DNA of 64,000 bases from Halalkalibacter urbisdiaboli (GCF_002156385.1 NZ_MVJM01000001.1:1161839-1225838), one strand, 5' to 3'; shown: positions 37,721 to 51,907, numbered from the stretch's first letter. Made by a program: numbers and translations. The notes: generated by a model from the sequence alone, not told the origin.

Positions 37721-37762
37721 AAAAAGCGAAGGTCTGCTGAAATTGAGCAGATCTTCGTTTTT
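37721..37762 (+). terminator. Terminator of the DUF3231 gene
   Basis: GCGAAGGTCTGCT and AGCAGATCTTCG pair across a 7-nt loop, followed by TTTTT. Confidence 0.8.
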
Positions 37763-37861
37763 CGAATGAGGGCTAAAATTCTCCAATAATTAGATTTCAT
37801 CATGATTGACACATCTTGTTAACTCCTTCTCATTCACAATGTCTCAAAAAAGTGAAAACAT

Positions 37862-37963
37862 TTATTACACAGTATTTAGTCAAATGCGAAAAGACGATCA
37901 CACCGAGCGTAATCGTCTCTTAGGTAGGTAATTTTTGAACAATATCGTTGTACTGTGCAGCAA
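37862..37963. mobile_element. MITE-like repeat, copy 2
   Basis: Almost identical to copy 1 from CAGTATTTAGTCAAATGCG to TACTGTGCAGCAA. Its left inverted repeat has decayed (TTATTACACAGTA). Same internal GACGAT...ATCGTC hairpin. Confidence 0.65.
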
Positions 37964-38076
37964 GTACTTTAATTTGTTAGTTATTACAGAGGCGAGGAAT
38001 GCTTATACACGTCAACATATGACAATGGGCGGTGCTCGAGCCTGAGTAAGACGGGTTATTTGACGGGAGCTGTTCA

Positions 38077-38248
38077 CCAATACAGAACCGTCTTTTGATA
38101 ATGGCATTAGTTTTATGTGGATCACAGGCTAAAGAATCTTCTTCAGAAGGAAAAGAGGAGACAAACAAAGAGATCTCATCTACTTCTGAAGAAACAACAT
38201 CATATACTATGAAATTAACGTTAGCTGATTCAGCAATGGCGAACAGTC
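38077..38248 (+). pseudogene. Lipoprotein N-terminus fragment
   Basis: The plus-strand frame reads LLIMALVLCGSQAKESSSEG (a lipobox-like end with Cys, then a Ser/Glu linker) and a TSYTMKLTLADSAMANS segment that resembles the first strand of an extracytoplasmic solute-binding protein. The signal peptide's 5' part is missing and the match ends at ~38250, where the GH1 remnant begins. Only a fragment of a binding protein is present. Confidence 0.4.
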
Positions 38249-38263
38249 ATCATTGTTTTTTCC

Positions 38264-38690
<427 letters not shown>

Positions 38691-38706
38691 TATTTCACCT
38701 CATTGA

Positions 38707-42191
<3,485 letters not shown>

Positions 42192-42213
42192 TTATCTTTT
42201 GTATTTTTTGTAA

Positions 42214-42279
42214 ATAAAAAACCTGATCCGATTGAGCGCACAGAAAAGTAGCATTTGTGCTTCACATTCAGACCAGGTT
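42214..42279 (-). terminator. Leader terminator of the PTS gene
   Basis: Minus-strand arms AACCTGGTCTGA and TCGGATCAGGTT (G-U pairs allowed), followed by TTTTTTATTT. The left arm overlaps the RAT-like site at 42272-42302, the arrangement needed for antitermination. Confidence 0.65.
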
Positions 42280-42302
42280 AAGCCCACTTAAGGTAACATT
42301 CC
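42272..42302 (-). promoter_or_regulatory. Diverged RAT antiterminator before the PTS gene
   Basis: The minus strand reads GGAATGTTAC...GGGCTTAACCT, aligning with the LicT-type RAT framework (GGATTGTTACT...GGCAAAACCT) with several changes. It overlaps the left arm of the leader terminator. Confidence 0.5.
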
Positions 42303-42329
42303 ATGGTAAAGATATTAATTTATGATTAA

Positions 42330-42346
42330 GGTAACGCTTTCTCTTA
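42330..42346. promoter_or_regulatory. Candidate cre (CcpA) site before the PTS gene
   Basis: The minus strand reads GAGAAAGCGTTACCTT, matching the cre core AARCGNWWWC but not its outer bases fully. It lies ~160 bp upstream of the PTS ATG, near a plausible TTGTAA element. Confidence 0.4.
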
Positions 42347-42395
42347 CAAGAAAAATATAATTGCTAGTACATCTTGAAACTTTGCTTACTCGTCC

Positions 42396-43247
42396 TCAGC
42401 TTTGCTGGTGCCGCTGTGTAACACGGTGAATATGCAGCGTCAAATAGATAACTTCATCCTTAGAAATATCCCAATTATAGCTCTTTTCTAGGTACACTTT
42501 AATCTTTTCACTGCACCGAAAGGCTTCAGTATATTTATTACTTAGCTGTTCATAAAGAAAATTGTCTTCAGTTTCCTCCACTCGCTCTTTCCGTACAAAC
42601 CTCATAGCGAAAAAGCGAAGATGAGTGAGAAATCGTTCATAGTTAATGGAGCTCTCATCTAACTCCATTCCGAAATGGTACTTAACAATATTTAAGATAT
42701 TATTGACCATTTCGGTCACTTGGACAGCTTCAGCCATATTCTCACCGGATAACTGACTATTGACTAAATGAAGTGCAATCGATGCAGCTTCATCTTCACC
42801 AAATAAGATTCCTGTTTCCTCTTGAATAATAGCTAACGCCTTCAAGGATACTTGAAACTCAAGCTTATAATGTTTTCTTATTTCCCATAAGAGAGGGTTC
42901 TTTAAATCAATCCCCTGCTTATGCCTGCTTATGGCAAAGCTAATATGATCTGTTAAAGCCACATACAGATGATCATCCAATTTGTATGGCAATCGCGATT
43001 TGGCATAATCTAGAATCTTTGACGATATATTTAAATATTTTTCAGAAGTATCGCTTAATAGCTGAGCTAATTTATCAGAAACACCTTTTTTTTCTAATAC
43101 AAAGGTTTTCTCGATTTTCGTAGTGTCGATTGGTTCTCCAGCCTTTTTTTGAAAGGCAAGTCCCCGACCCATCACGACAACCTCTTGGTTTTGCTCGTTA
43201 TTCGCTATTACGACATTATTATTAAATACTTTTTTAATCTTCATCAT
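42396..43247 (-). CDS. licT: LicT/BglG-family antiterminator
   Basis: 283-284 aa from ATG 43247 or 43244; the longer frame to 43460 runs through the RAT leader and promoter and is not real. The N-terminal CAT RNA-binding domain (KIKKVFNNNVVIANNEQNQE, VVMGRGLAFQKKAG) is followed by PRD1 (LTDHISFAISRHKQG, SIALHLVNSQ) and PRD2 (YERFLTHLRFFAMR, VIYLTLHIHRV), with the regulatory histidines in place. It binds RAT hairpins and prevents termination when beta-glucosides are transported; PRD histidines receive phosphate from HPr and EII. It should control its own transcript, the PTS gene and the GH1 gene at 44.6 kb. Confidence 0.9.
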   Translation of the reverse strand: MMKIKKVFNNNVVIANNEQNQEVVVMGRGLAFQKKAGEPIDTTKIEKTFVLEKKGVSDKLAQLLSDTSEKYLNISSKILDYAKSRLPYKLDDHLYVALTDHISFAISRHKQGIDLKNPLLWEIRKHYKLEFQVSLKALAIIQEETGILFGEDEAASIALHLVNSQLSGENMAEAVQVTEMVNNILNIVKYHFGMELDESSINYERFLTHLRFFAMRFVRKERVEETEDNFLYEQLSNKYTEAFRCSEKIKVYLEKSYNWDISKDEVIYLTLHIHRVTQRHQQS

Positions 43248-43289
43248 CAAACCCGCCCTACTTCTGTTTTGTCTCGGTCTGTCTGTAAA

Positions 43290-43382
43290 TGGATATAAAA
43301 AAAACCCAACCTTGTATACAGAATACCCCAAAAAGAGCCTCCGAAACAAACTTAGGTTTTGCCTGCCGAACAGTAACAATCC
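43290..43382 (-). promoter_or_regulatory. RAT antiterminator/terminator in the licT leader
   Basis: The minus strand reads GGATTGTTACTG...GGCAAAACCT (43354-43382), a near-consensus LicT/SacY RAT. It is followed by an imperfect hairpin (AAACCTAAGTTTGT with ACAAGGTTGGGTTT) and an 8-T run near 43297. This indicates autoregulation of licT. Confidence 0.85.
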
Positions 43383-43401
43383 GTCTAAGAAAATATTTAA
43401 T

Positions 43402-43448
43402 TGAAATCGCTTACTAATTTTATACCATGGCAAATTAATTATTGTCAA
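43402..43448 (-). promoter_or_regulatory. licT promoter with overlapping cre
   Basis: TTGACA (43443-43448), an 18-bp spacer and TATAAA (43419-43424) on the minus strand make a near-consensus SigA promoter. Directly downstream, AGTAAGCGATTTCA (43402-43415) fits the CcpA cre consensus except its first base. Confidence 0.7.
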
Positions 43449-43538
43449 CAACTCATCCAAAATAATTATTTTTCATTTTTTCAAAACTAGTTTATGCTTT
43501 ATCCATAGTTATTATAGAGTCATAGAGAGGTGAAAATA

Positions 43539-44417
43539 ATGAAATTAATCACAACAGATATGGATGGAACATTATTAAATGAAAGAAGCGAAGTTAGCCC
43601 AGAAAGTATAAAAGCAATCCGAAAAGCACAGGAATTAGGGATCGAGGTCGTGATCGCAACAGGCCGCTCTTACAAGGCTGCTTCAAAACCTTTAATAGAA
43701 GCTGGATTATCGTGTCCGATTATTTGTTTAAATGGAGCACAAATTTATTTAGAGGATGGTGAATTGATTCGTAATATTGCTTTAGACAAAGAAGCATGTA
43801 GAAAAATCGAACTCGCATGTACGAGTGAATCAAGTTATTTTGAAATCTTTACAAGTGCTGGAGGCTATTCTATTAACCGGGATGCCTTTATTCATATATT
43901 GGTTGATGTCATGAAAGCCCATTATCCAGACGTTGCAACAGACGTAATTATAGAAAAAGTAAAGCAGCGTTTCCAAGATGAAAAGATTCAAACAGTTAAT
44001 GATTTTGACCATATTTTTAATAATGACGACATTGACGTCTTTAAATTTCTTACTTTTTCTCTAGAAGATGATGCCTTAAAAAGAATCCGTGAACAGTTAA
44101 AAGGTGAACATGATCTTTCTATCACCTCATCCGGTCACCAAAATCTTGAATTTAACCATCGTGATGCCAATAAAGGAGCTGCTCTCGCTTTCTACTCTAG
44201 CAGACAAGGGATTGAACTAGAGGATGTCATGGCCATTGGCGATAATTTCAATGATTATTCGATGCTTGAAGTGGCTGGGCTCAGTGTCGCAATGGAAAAT
44301 GCGGCTCCAGGCATTAAAGAAATCTGTGACTTCACAACGAAAAAGAATTCTGAACATGGGGTCGCCATTGCGATTGAAGAGGTACTTAAAGGCGGTATTA
44401 GGAAGACGGTTCGGTAA
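43539..44417 (+). CDS. Cof-family HAD phosphatase
   Basis: 292 aa from ATG 43539 with GAGAGG 8 nt upstream (a GTG at 43530 overlaps the ribosome site). HAD motifs: ITTDMDGTLLN (motif I Asp), VIATGRS (motif II), NFDHRDANKGA-like FNHRDANKGAAL with the Lys, and AIGDNFNDYSML (motif IV). A Cof-type C2 cap sits between. Such enzymes dephosphorylate sugar phosphates or nucleotides. It is transcribed away from licT and towards the GH1 gene, suggesting relief of phospho-sugar accumulation. Confidence 0.88.
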   Translation: MKLITTDMDGTLLNERSEVSPESIKAIRKAQELGIEVVIATGRSYKAASKPLIEAGLSCPIICLNGAQIYLEDGELIRNIALDKEACRKIELACTSESSYFEIFTSAGGYSINRDAFIHILVDVMKAHYPDVATDVIIEKVKQRFQDEKIQTVNDFDHIFNNDDIDVFKFLTFSLEDDALKRIREQLKGEHDLSITSSGHQNLEFNHRDANKGAALAFYSSRQGIELEDVMAIGDNFNDYSMLEVAGLSVAMENAAPGIKEICDFTTKKNSEHGVAIAIEEVLKGGIRKTVR

Positions 44418-44454
44418 GGCCCCTACCGTTTCAATTATGGAATTGCAAAAATCC

Positions 44455-44483
44455 TTGCTAGCTCAAAAAAACCATGTTATAGT
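44455..44483 (+). promoter_or_regulatory. Promoter of the second GH1 gene
   Basis: TTGCTA (44455-44460), a 17-bp spacer and TATAGT (44478-44483), about 28 bp before the RAT. Confidence 0.6.
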
Positions 44484-44510
44484 TATCGCAAATAAACAAA
44501 CACCCATTTA

Positions 44511-44595
44511 GGATTGTAACTGTGCACACAGGCAAAACCTAAATCACGTATCTATGAGACTAGTATGTCTTCCTACGTGATTTAGGTTTTTTTTA
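44511..44595 (+). promoter_or_regulatory. RAT antiterminator and terminator before the GH1 gene
   Basis: GGATTGTAACTGTGCACACA followed by GGCAAAACCT (44511-44540) is a clear LicT-type RAT. It overlaps a perfect 17-bp hairpin (44534-44550 with 44574-44590) ending in a T-run, so LicT binding and terminator formation are mutually exclusive. Confidence 0.92.
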
Positions 44596-44609
44596 TTTTA
44601 TCCTGGTGA

Positions 44610-46088
<1,479 letters not shown>

Positions 46089-46182
46089 TAGAGAAAGAGC
46101 AGAGAGGATTAGCTAATACGGCTCCTAATTTCCTTCCTTCTCCGGTCATTAATTATATCCAAATTAATGCATTTACAATAGA

Positions 46183-46235
46183 AAAGGTCTTCCATTATAG
46201 TTTACGTGAACTGAACTAATGGAAGACCTTTCTTA
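46183..46235 (+). terminator. Terminator after the GH1 gene
   Basis: AAAGGTCTTCCATTA pairs with TAATGGAAGACCTTT, followed by TCTTATTT. The rest of 46089-46587 holds only the MITE-like copy 3 and no ORF. Confidence 0.75.
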
Positions 46236-46374
46236 TTTATATGAGATTTGAAGCATGAATCACATCATCCCGCCCGTAAGGTAAGAGTGTGTAATATCTT
46301 TGTGTGCTAAAAAAGTGCGGTATATCAACGTTTCGCTAATTTTCTTCGTATCTTGCTAGGGCTTTTATTCTTTA

Positions 46375-46455
46375 TGCAAGAAGAAAGACGATTACGCTAA
46401 GCATAATCGTCTCTTAATGGTTGTGTATTGCCAGTATCGTTGTACTACGCAGCAA
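46375..46455. mobile_element. MITE-like repeat, copy 3 (diverged)
   Basis: Shares the hairpin GACGATTACG...ATAATCGTCTCTTA and the right end TACTACGCAGCAA with copies 1 and 2. The left end is not recognisable. Confidence 0.5.
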
Positions 46456-46587
46456 AGGACGAGCTTTTTTAGAAGAAGCTTTTTCAACTAACGCAATCTT
46501 CAATCTTTCGCAATCTGAAGAGTGCTGCCAATCAAGTAGCTCCGTTTCGTTCTTTAATTCTTGCCTGCGTGTTGAATAAAAGTTGGC

Positions 46588-47212
46588 TTATATATTATCT
46601 TTTAATCTCTTTTCCATCAGTTCTGCCATTTGTTTCGAATTTGGATTTCCTTCATTTCGTAATTTATCAATGATGTTATTATAATCCGCTTCACTTCGGT
46701 TTTGACTTAATTTATATGCTGCCTGAACTCCTTCTACTTTAACCTTAAAACCAACAATACCTTTTAGTTGATTTTCTAATAGTTCAGGAGAAAGTTTATT
46801 CCATAAAACTGGATTTTCACGATTTTGTTCATATTTCTCCAACATTATTGTTAAAGCTTTTATTAACTCATCTTTCTCTAAAATACTTCCCTTTCCATAT
46901 ACATGTACAGCTTGATAGTTCCATGTCGGCACATTTTCCTGCTTATACCAAGAAGAAGAGATATAAGCGTGAGGTCCTTGGAACATCACCAATACTTCTT
47001 CACAGGTTTCAAATGTTCTCCATTGAGGGTTCCCATAAGCCATGTGCCCCGTTATATAGCACGTATCACCTTCTTTAATTAACTGCAATGGCAAATGAGT
47101 GGCAATTGGTTTCCCTTGTTCCGTTGTGACAATCGTACCAAAGGAGTTTTCCTGGACAAAATCCCATATTTCATCAACATTTGTTGACCGTAAAATTTTT
47201 TGGAATATACAT
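46588..47212 (-). pseudogene. paiB: paiB, FMN-binding regulator with N-terminal frameshift
   Basis: The body reads NVDEIWDFVQENSFGTIVTT, THLPL, GHMAYGNPQWRTF, YISSSWY and VPTWNYQAVHVYGKG, plainly PaiB (transcriptional regulator, flavin split barrel). The true start, ATG 47212 with GGTGG upstream, reads MYIPKNFTVNK and then stops; removing one A in the AAA of GTCAACAAATGTTG joins it in frame to NVDEIW. So there is a one-base insertion at about codon 11, either real inactivation or a sequencing error. It lies just after paiA, as in B. subtilis paiAB. Confidence 0.8.
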
Positions 47213-47234
47213 AATAATCCACCTTTCAAAAAAG

Positions 47235-47762
<528 letters not shown>

Positions 47763-47847
47763 TCACTCCTTTATATCATCAATAATTTCTTTTGTTATGT
47801 TTATCTTCTTTCTTTTCAATGAAGCCATTAATTTAAATTTTCTTTAT

Positions 47848-47920
47848 TTTAACATTAATTTCCTTTTTGTTAGCATAGAAAAGAGCACCCCTTGTTGAAG
47901 GGATGCTCTCGTTAGTTTAA
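47848..47920. repeat. Intergenic GCACCC/GTTAG repeat, long form copy 1
   Basis: TTTAACATTAATTTCC, then TTTTTGTTAGCATAGAAAA, then a hairpin GAGCACCCC-TTGTTGAAG-GGATGCTC and CGTTAGTTTAA. It is closely matched at 63604-63672 and more loosely at 55287-55370. The rest of the 47754-48103 gap is A/T-rich with no ORF. Confidence 0.65.
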
Positions 47921-48103
47921 AAAAATGGTTCATCACCGCGAATTGTAGTTGACAGATAAGCGAAATAAAAACACTTTCAACTACGTATACGTTTAGAAAC
48001 CGGGCAAGCAAACTAGCTTGTCAACTAAATGTTATGATGAAAAATCAATTAAATACTTTAGAGACACTTAATATCTTTAATTAAACAAAAAAATAATCGG
48101 TTA

Positions 48104-48673
48104 TTACGCCTTCTGCGCAACGAGCATGTATAGAGATTCTGCTGGGAAGAATTTCTCTGTTACCTGGAATCCTGCTTCTTTCATTTCTCTCTCCATTCCT
48201 TCCAAGGTAATTCTCGGTGCTTTCTCGGAACTTCCTTTTGGTTCAAGTTCCAGACAGATTAGATAGCCTTCTTTTTTCAGTACATTTTTCATTTGCTGTA
48301 ACAGCGGTGCCAGCGGCTGAATTTCATGCAGTACTAGAGAAGCAATGATCATATCGATAGAGCCATCAGGTAAAAGAAGTGCCTCCATACTTCCCTGTAC
48401 CGGGACAATATTCGTGAGCTTTTCCTCCAAGGCTTTCTCCTTTATTATTTCCAGCATGGCAGCGTCGATATCTAGTGCGTATACGTTGCCCTTGATCCTT
48501 CTCGCCGCAGGGATGGAAAAATAACCAGTTCCAGCGCCAAAGTCCAATATGCTGTCCGTTTCTTTTAAAGGAATCATGTTCAGCAGCTGTTCCGGGGAGA
48601 ATTGTTTTCTTCGTTCGGGACTTTCCAAGTACGATACCTTTCCTTTGCTGTGCTTACAATAAGAGTGATGCAT
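48104..48673 (-). CDS. Class I SAM-dependent methyltransferase
   Basis: 189 aa. Motif I ILDFGAGTGYFSIPAAR, motif II VYALDIDAAML, then SIDMIIASLVLHEI and LLQQMKNVLKKEGYLICLE are typical of UbiE/Methyltransf_11 enzymes. The N-terminus (SYCKHSKGKVSYLESPERR) is Cys/His-bearing. Third gene of the Rrf2, reductase, methyltransferase operon; a metalloid or thiol substrate is possible from context but unproven. Confidence 0.8.
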   Translation of the reverse strand: MHHSYCKHSKGKVSYLESPERRKQFSPEQLLNMIPLKETDSILDFGAGTGYFSIPAARRIKGNVYALDIDAAMLEIIKEKALEEKLTNIVPVQGSMEALLLPDGSIDMIIASLVLHEIQPLAPLLQQMKNVLKKEGYLICLELEPKGSSEKAPRITLEGMEREMKEAGFQVTEKFFPAESLYMLVAQKA

Positions 48674-48699
48674 ATATATCCTCCTTTTTTAAACTCTGT

Positions 48700-49629
48700 T
48701 TAGGCGTTCTGTTTCTCCTCGTTAAATTTTTCTTCTATTAGTGCTCCGTTCACAGCCATGGCAGCCATACAACCTTCCCCCGCCGCAATAATTAATTGGG
48801 AGGGACCGGCAATTCGGGTATCTCCGCAAGCAAACACCCCTTCCGTATTCGTGCGTTGCCAGCTGTCAGTTACAATCCCGCCCTGCTCGTTTAATGTATA
48901 TTCGAGTGAAGAATCAAAAGAAGCTGCCTGTTTCCATTCCGTAGCTATAAACCCTCCTTCACGGAGCACTGCTGTTTCATCTTCAAACTGGATTTTTTCC
49001 AGCATCCCCTCTTTACCAATGAATGCAGCGATCTTCTTTTCATTAATACTGATGCCTTTGCTTTTGAGCAATTCTTGTTCTTCAAGCGAAAGTACTTTAC
49101 TGCCGTTGGTGAAAATAATTAAATCGTTCGTCCAGTTGGATACCAATTTCGCCATATGAAACGCCTTTTGATTATTTGCGATCACTGCCAGCGGCCGATC
49201 TCTTAATTCCCAGCCATCACAGAAAGGACAGCTGAACAGGCTCTTGCCATAGAACTCTTTCACCCGCGGGATATCCGGAAGGACTTCCTTAAAGCCGGTT
49301 GCGAGAATGATCTTTTTCGCACTGTATACTTCCCCATTCTCTATCTCCACCTGGAACAAGGTGTTTTCTTTATTTATACGTTGCACCCGTTGCTTTTCGA
49401 TCCTCACGTCCGGGTACCTGCTTAATTCTTCCTGGGCAATCCTTTTGAATTCCTGCGGATGTATACCGTCCCTTGTGATAAACCCGTGGGACTCGGAAGT
49501 CACCGCATTTCTCGGTTTGTTGTCATCGAACAGGATAGTTTTACGTCTTGATCTTCCAAGTACTAAAGCAGCATTCAGTCCAGCCGGTCCTCCGCCAATC
49601 ACAGCGCAGTCTAATATCGTCTTGTACAC
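48700..49629 (-). CDS. Thioredoxin reductase-like FAD/NAD(P) oxidoreductase
   Basis: 309 aa. FAD-binding GGGPAGLNAALVLGRSRRK at the N-terminus, active-site CPFCDGWE (CxxC) in the NADPH domain, ATGFKEVLPDIP, and GVFACGDTRIAGPSQLIIAAG near the end. It lacks the canonical LRP-type N-terminus of TrxB, and the CxxCDG motif fits the TrxR-like group often paired with Rrf2 regulators. It lies 17 bp after the regulator gene. Likely redox partner or detoxification enzyme. Confidence 0.85.
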   Translation of the reverse strand: MYKTILDCAVIGGGPAGLNAALVLGRSRRKTILFDDNKPRNAVTSESHGFITRDGIHPQEFKRIAQEELSRYPDVRIEKQRVQRINKENTLFQVEIENGEVYSAKKIILATGFKEVLPDIPRVKEFYGKSLFSCPFCDGWELRDRPLAVIANNQKAFHMAKLVSNWTNDLIIFTNGSKVLSLEEQELLKSKGISINEKKIAAFIGKEGMLEKIQFEDETAVLREGGFIATEWKQAASFDSSLEYTLNEQGGIVTDSWQRTNTEGVFACGDTRIAGPSQLIIAAGEGCMAAMAVNGALIEEKFNEEKQNA

Positions 49630-49645
49630 TCCTTTAAAAATAAAT

Positions 49646-50059
49646 TTAACGTTTTTCTTTTATCTGTTTGGATTCTGCCTCTTTAGCAATATCGCTCAAA
49701 AGCTTTGACTTCAGTTCAGCTTTCATATTTTTCTCTGCCTGCCTCATGACGTTCTCAATCAAGCAGCCTTCATGATGAATGGAGCAGTCGAATAAGCTAG
49801 TATCTCCTTCAATTGCATTAATAACATCCAAAAAGGAGATTTCATGTTTTGTTCTGGAGATTTTATAGCCTCCCTTCGCGCCAGGCGTCGACTCGATCAA
49901 ACCGGCTTTCGTAAGTTTGGTTAATATCTTAGAAAGGTACGTCGGGGAAAGTTGCTGCATTTCGGCTAGTTCCTGCACTCCCACCGAGCTCCCCCCAGGC
50001 TGTAGCATTAAATGGACCATCGTATGCAGGGCGTAGTTTGTCGCGTTTGAATACCTCAT
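49646..50059 (-). CDS. Rrf2-family transcriptional regulator
   Basis: 137 aa from ATG 50059 (GGAGG 6 nt upstream; the frame extends to 50080). Winged helix: MRYSNATNYALHTMVHLML, VQELAEMQQLSPTYLSKILTK, LIESTPGAKGGYKISR. Three conserved-type cysteines lie in FDCSIHHEGCLIENVM plus the tail (two visible), which could hold an Fe-S cluster or sense redox or NO. A perfect 8-6-8 palindrome upstream is its probable operator. Confidence 0.85.
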   Translation of the reverse strand: MRYSNATNYALHTMVHLMLQPGGSSVGVQELAEMQQLSPTYLSKILTKLTKAGLIESTPGAKGGYKISRTKHEISFLDVINAIEGDTSLFDCSIHHEGCLIENVMRQAEKNMKAELKSKLLSDIAKEAESKQIKEKR

Positions 50060-50085
50060 ACATAACCTCCTTATTTCCAAAAAAA

Positions 50086-50107
50086 GATATTAAAGACTCT
50101 TAATATC
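50086..50107. promoter_or_regulatory. Candidate Rrf2 operator
   Basis: GATATTAA-AGACTC-TTAATATC is a perfect 8-bp inverted repeat 27 bp upstream of the Rrf2 start. A right half-site (CTTAATATCTTT) recurs at 48066, at the far side of the three-gene cluster. Confidence 0.6.
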
Positions 50108-50240
50108 TATAATACAGAAAGCTTATCACTAGACGTGAAGGAAGTCAACTTGGAGGTTTTCAAACTTCGACTAAACTACTGTAGCTTTAAAATAAAGTTT
50201 GATCAATAAACCTCACAAACCCACATCTTACCTTAAATTA

Positions 50241-50284
50241 AAAGAATCCGTTTTGAAAAAAAGATTGTTCAAAACGGATTCTTT
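50241..50284. terminator. Perfect 17-bp hairpin, bidirectional terminator-like
   Basis: AAAGAATCCGTTTTGAA (50241-50257) and TTCAAAACGGATTCTTT (50268-50284) pair perfectly, with A/T tracts on both sides. No gene ends nearby on the plus strand, so it may be part of a mobile unit's edge. Confidence 0.5.
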
Positions 50285-50399
50285 CTTTGTGAAGTATTGT
50301 ACAATTTTTATTAAAATGTTTGAGTATTTTCTTGACCGTTCTTCAACAAAAGCACCCGTTCGTATTATAAGGTTAACCAGATAAGAAAATATTTCTGGT

Positions 50400-50615
50400 T
50401 GACCTTTTTTTATATGGTCTTATTATATCAGTAGCCAGGGTAGAACGTCCGCACCCGTGGGACTTAGATCCCGTAAAGTAAACCGTTCACCCCCTACTGG
50501 TAGAAACATGTTTAAGGCTGGTTGGGACTGAGATCTCGTATAACAAGCGAAGCTATGATACTACTAGGAGGAATTAGGGGTTACTGGCAAGTTCAATTTG
50601 AGGAGGAGATTTAGA
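50400..50615 (+). ncRNA. Candidate bridge RNA of the first IS110 element
   Basis: About 215 bp of non-coding DNA directly upstream of the IS110 transposase, with G/C richer blocks and several small inverted segments (for example around 50440-50480 and 50515-50560). In IS110-group elements the 5' non-coding region encodes the bridge RNA that pairs with target and donor DNA. The assignment is by position only; loops were not folded. Confidence 0.45.
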
Positions 50616-51851
50616 ATGAATCCAGTCGTGGGTCTGGATGTTTCAAAAGGGGAAAGTGAAGTTCAGGCATTTTTAGATAAGGGAAAACCTTACCGTAAAA
50701 GCTTTAGTATCAAACATGATGTTGATGGGCTAGGATCATTACTTGAGTTTCTAGAAAGTTTAAAAGATAAAACAGGTATACAACCTGCGGTGGTTTTAGA
50801 AGCTACTGGTCATTATCATGCACCAGTTGTTCAGTTTCTAGAGGAACATCAGTATTTATTAATCATCGTTAATCCTTTGATCTCTTATAGAGCCAAAAGC
50901 TCTAGTTTACGAAAAGTTAAAACCGATGCCATTGATGCCTATCGTCTTTGTGAGCTTTATTACAAAGAGGATTTAGAGCCATACAAGAAGCGCGGCATTC
51001 AACTCTTGAACCTTCGTAATCTTACAAGGCAACATGAGAATATAACGGGGATGTATGTTCAAACCAAACTCCAATTCCAAGCAGTGCTAGATCAAATATT
51101 TCCTGAATACAGAGGGGTTTTTGGTGACTTATATTCTGTTGTTTCTTTGCTTACACTAAAAGAATTTCCAGCATCAGAGGATATTTTAACAGTTAGTGAA
51201 GAAACATTGGCAACTAGAATCAAGGAATTATGTAAAAGTCGTTCGAAAAGATGGGCATTAGAAAAGGCTCAAAAACTAAAGGCAGCGGCAGATCGAAATC
51301 CATTCCAAAGGGCTCTATACCAAAGTCATTTACTGAGCCTTAGTATGTATATTAATATGCTTCTTCAATACAAAGAGCATCTATCAGAGTTGGACGCTGA
51401 GATAGATACTCTCTCAAAAAAAATTGAAGAATATAAGATTATCCAATCTATCCCTGGTATCGGAGAAAAAATCGCTGCTACGATCATTTCTGAAATTGGG
51501 GAGATAGATCGGTTTAATCACCCAAAGAAGCTTGTCGCATTCGCTGGAGTTGATCCAGAGGTATTTGAATCAGGTAAATTCAAAGCCACTCTCGTTCGTA
51601 TTACAAAACGTGGATCAAGTAGATTGCGGCACGCCTTATATATGGCTGTCCTCTCTGGTATTCGGGATTGTCGAAAACAGAAAACAACTGATGAAATCAT
51701 CCCTAAAAACAAGAGATTAAGAGCGTTTTACGATAAGAAGCGTGATGAAGGCAAACTTTATAAAGTAGCCGTTATTGCTTGTGTAAATAAGCTCTTACAT
51801 TGGATATATGCCATATTAAAAAACAGAACTCCCTTCCAAGATGTAGACTAA
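50616..51851 (+). CDS. IS110-family transposase (element 1)
   Basis: 411 aa from ATG 50616 (GAGGAGGAG upstream; the frame extends to 50598). The N-terminal DEDD domain has VVGLDVSKGESEV, VVLEATGHYHAPV and KTDAIDAYRL. The C-terminal Transposase_20 domain has IIQSIPGIGEKIAATIISEIG and FAGVDPEVFESGKF, then the serine-bearing KRGSSRLRHAL. The protein appears intact. Long 5' and short 3' non-coding flanks fit the IS110 group. Element ends were not resolved; the target-side repeat 50341-50363 lies just to the left. Confidence 0.92.
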   Translation: MNPVVGLDVSKGESEVQAFLDKGKPYRKSFSIKHDVDGLGSLLEFLESLKDKTGIQPAVVLEATGHYHAPVVQFLEEHQYLLIIVNPLISYRAKSSSLRKVKTDAIDAYRLCELYYKEDLEPYKKRGIQLLNLRNLTRQHENITGMYVQTKLQFQAVLDQIFPEYRGVFGDLYSVVSLLTLKEFPASEDILTVSEETLATRIKELCKSRSKRWALEKAQKLKAAADRNPFQRALYQSHLLSLSMYINMLLQYKEHLSELDAEIDTLSKKIEEYKIIQSIPGIGEKIAATIISEIGEIDRFNHPKKLVAFAGVDPEVFESGKFKATLVRITKRGSSRLRHALYMAVLSGIRDCRKQKTTDEIIPKNKRLRAFYDKKRDEGKLYKVAVIACVNKLLHWIYAILKNRTPFQDVD

Positions 51852-51877
51852 TTAAGATTTTTAACTAAATAAGACAA

Positions 51878-51907
51878 AACCTTCCAATCATTAATTAGTG
51901 GAAGGTT
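51878..51907 (+). terminator. Terminator after IS110 element 1
   Basis: AACCTTCCA pairs with TGGAAGGTT across a 12-nt A/T-rich loop, 27 bp after the transposase stop. Confidence 0.55.

Noticed and set aside
43248-43460. Extended N-terminus of LicT
   Set aside because: It would translate through the promoter, RAT and terminator; CAT-domain proteins begin at MKIKKVFNN.
48758-49708. Two 133-aa plus-strand ORFs over the reductase and Rrf2 genes
   Set aside because: Antisense shadows of clearly recognised genes with no domain signature of their own.
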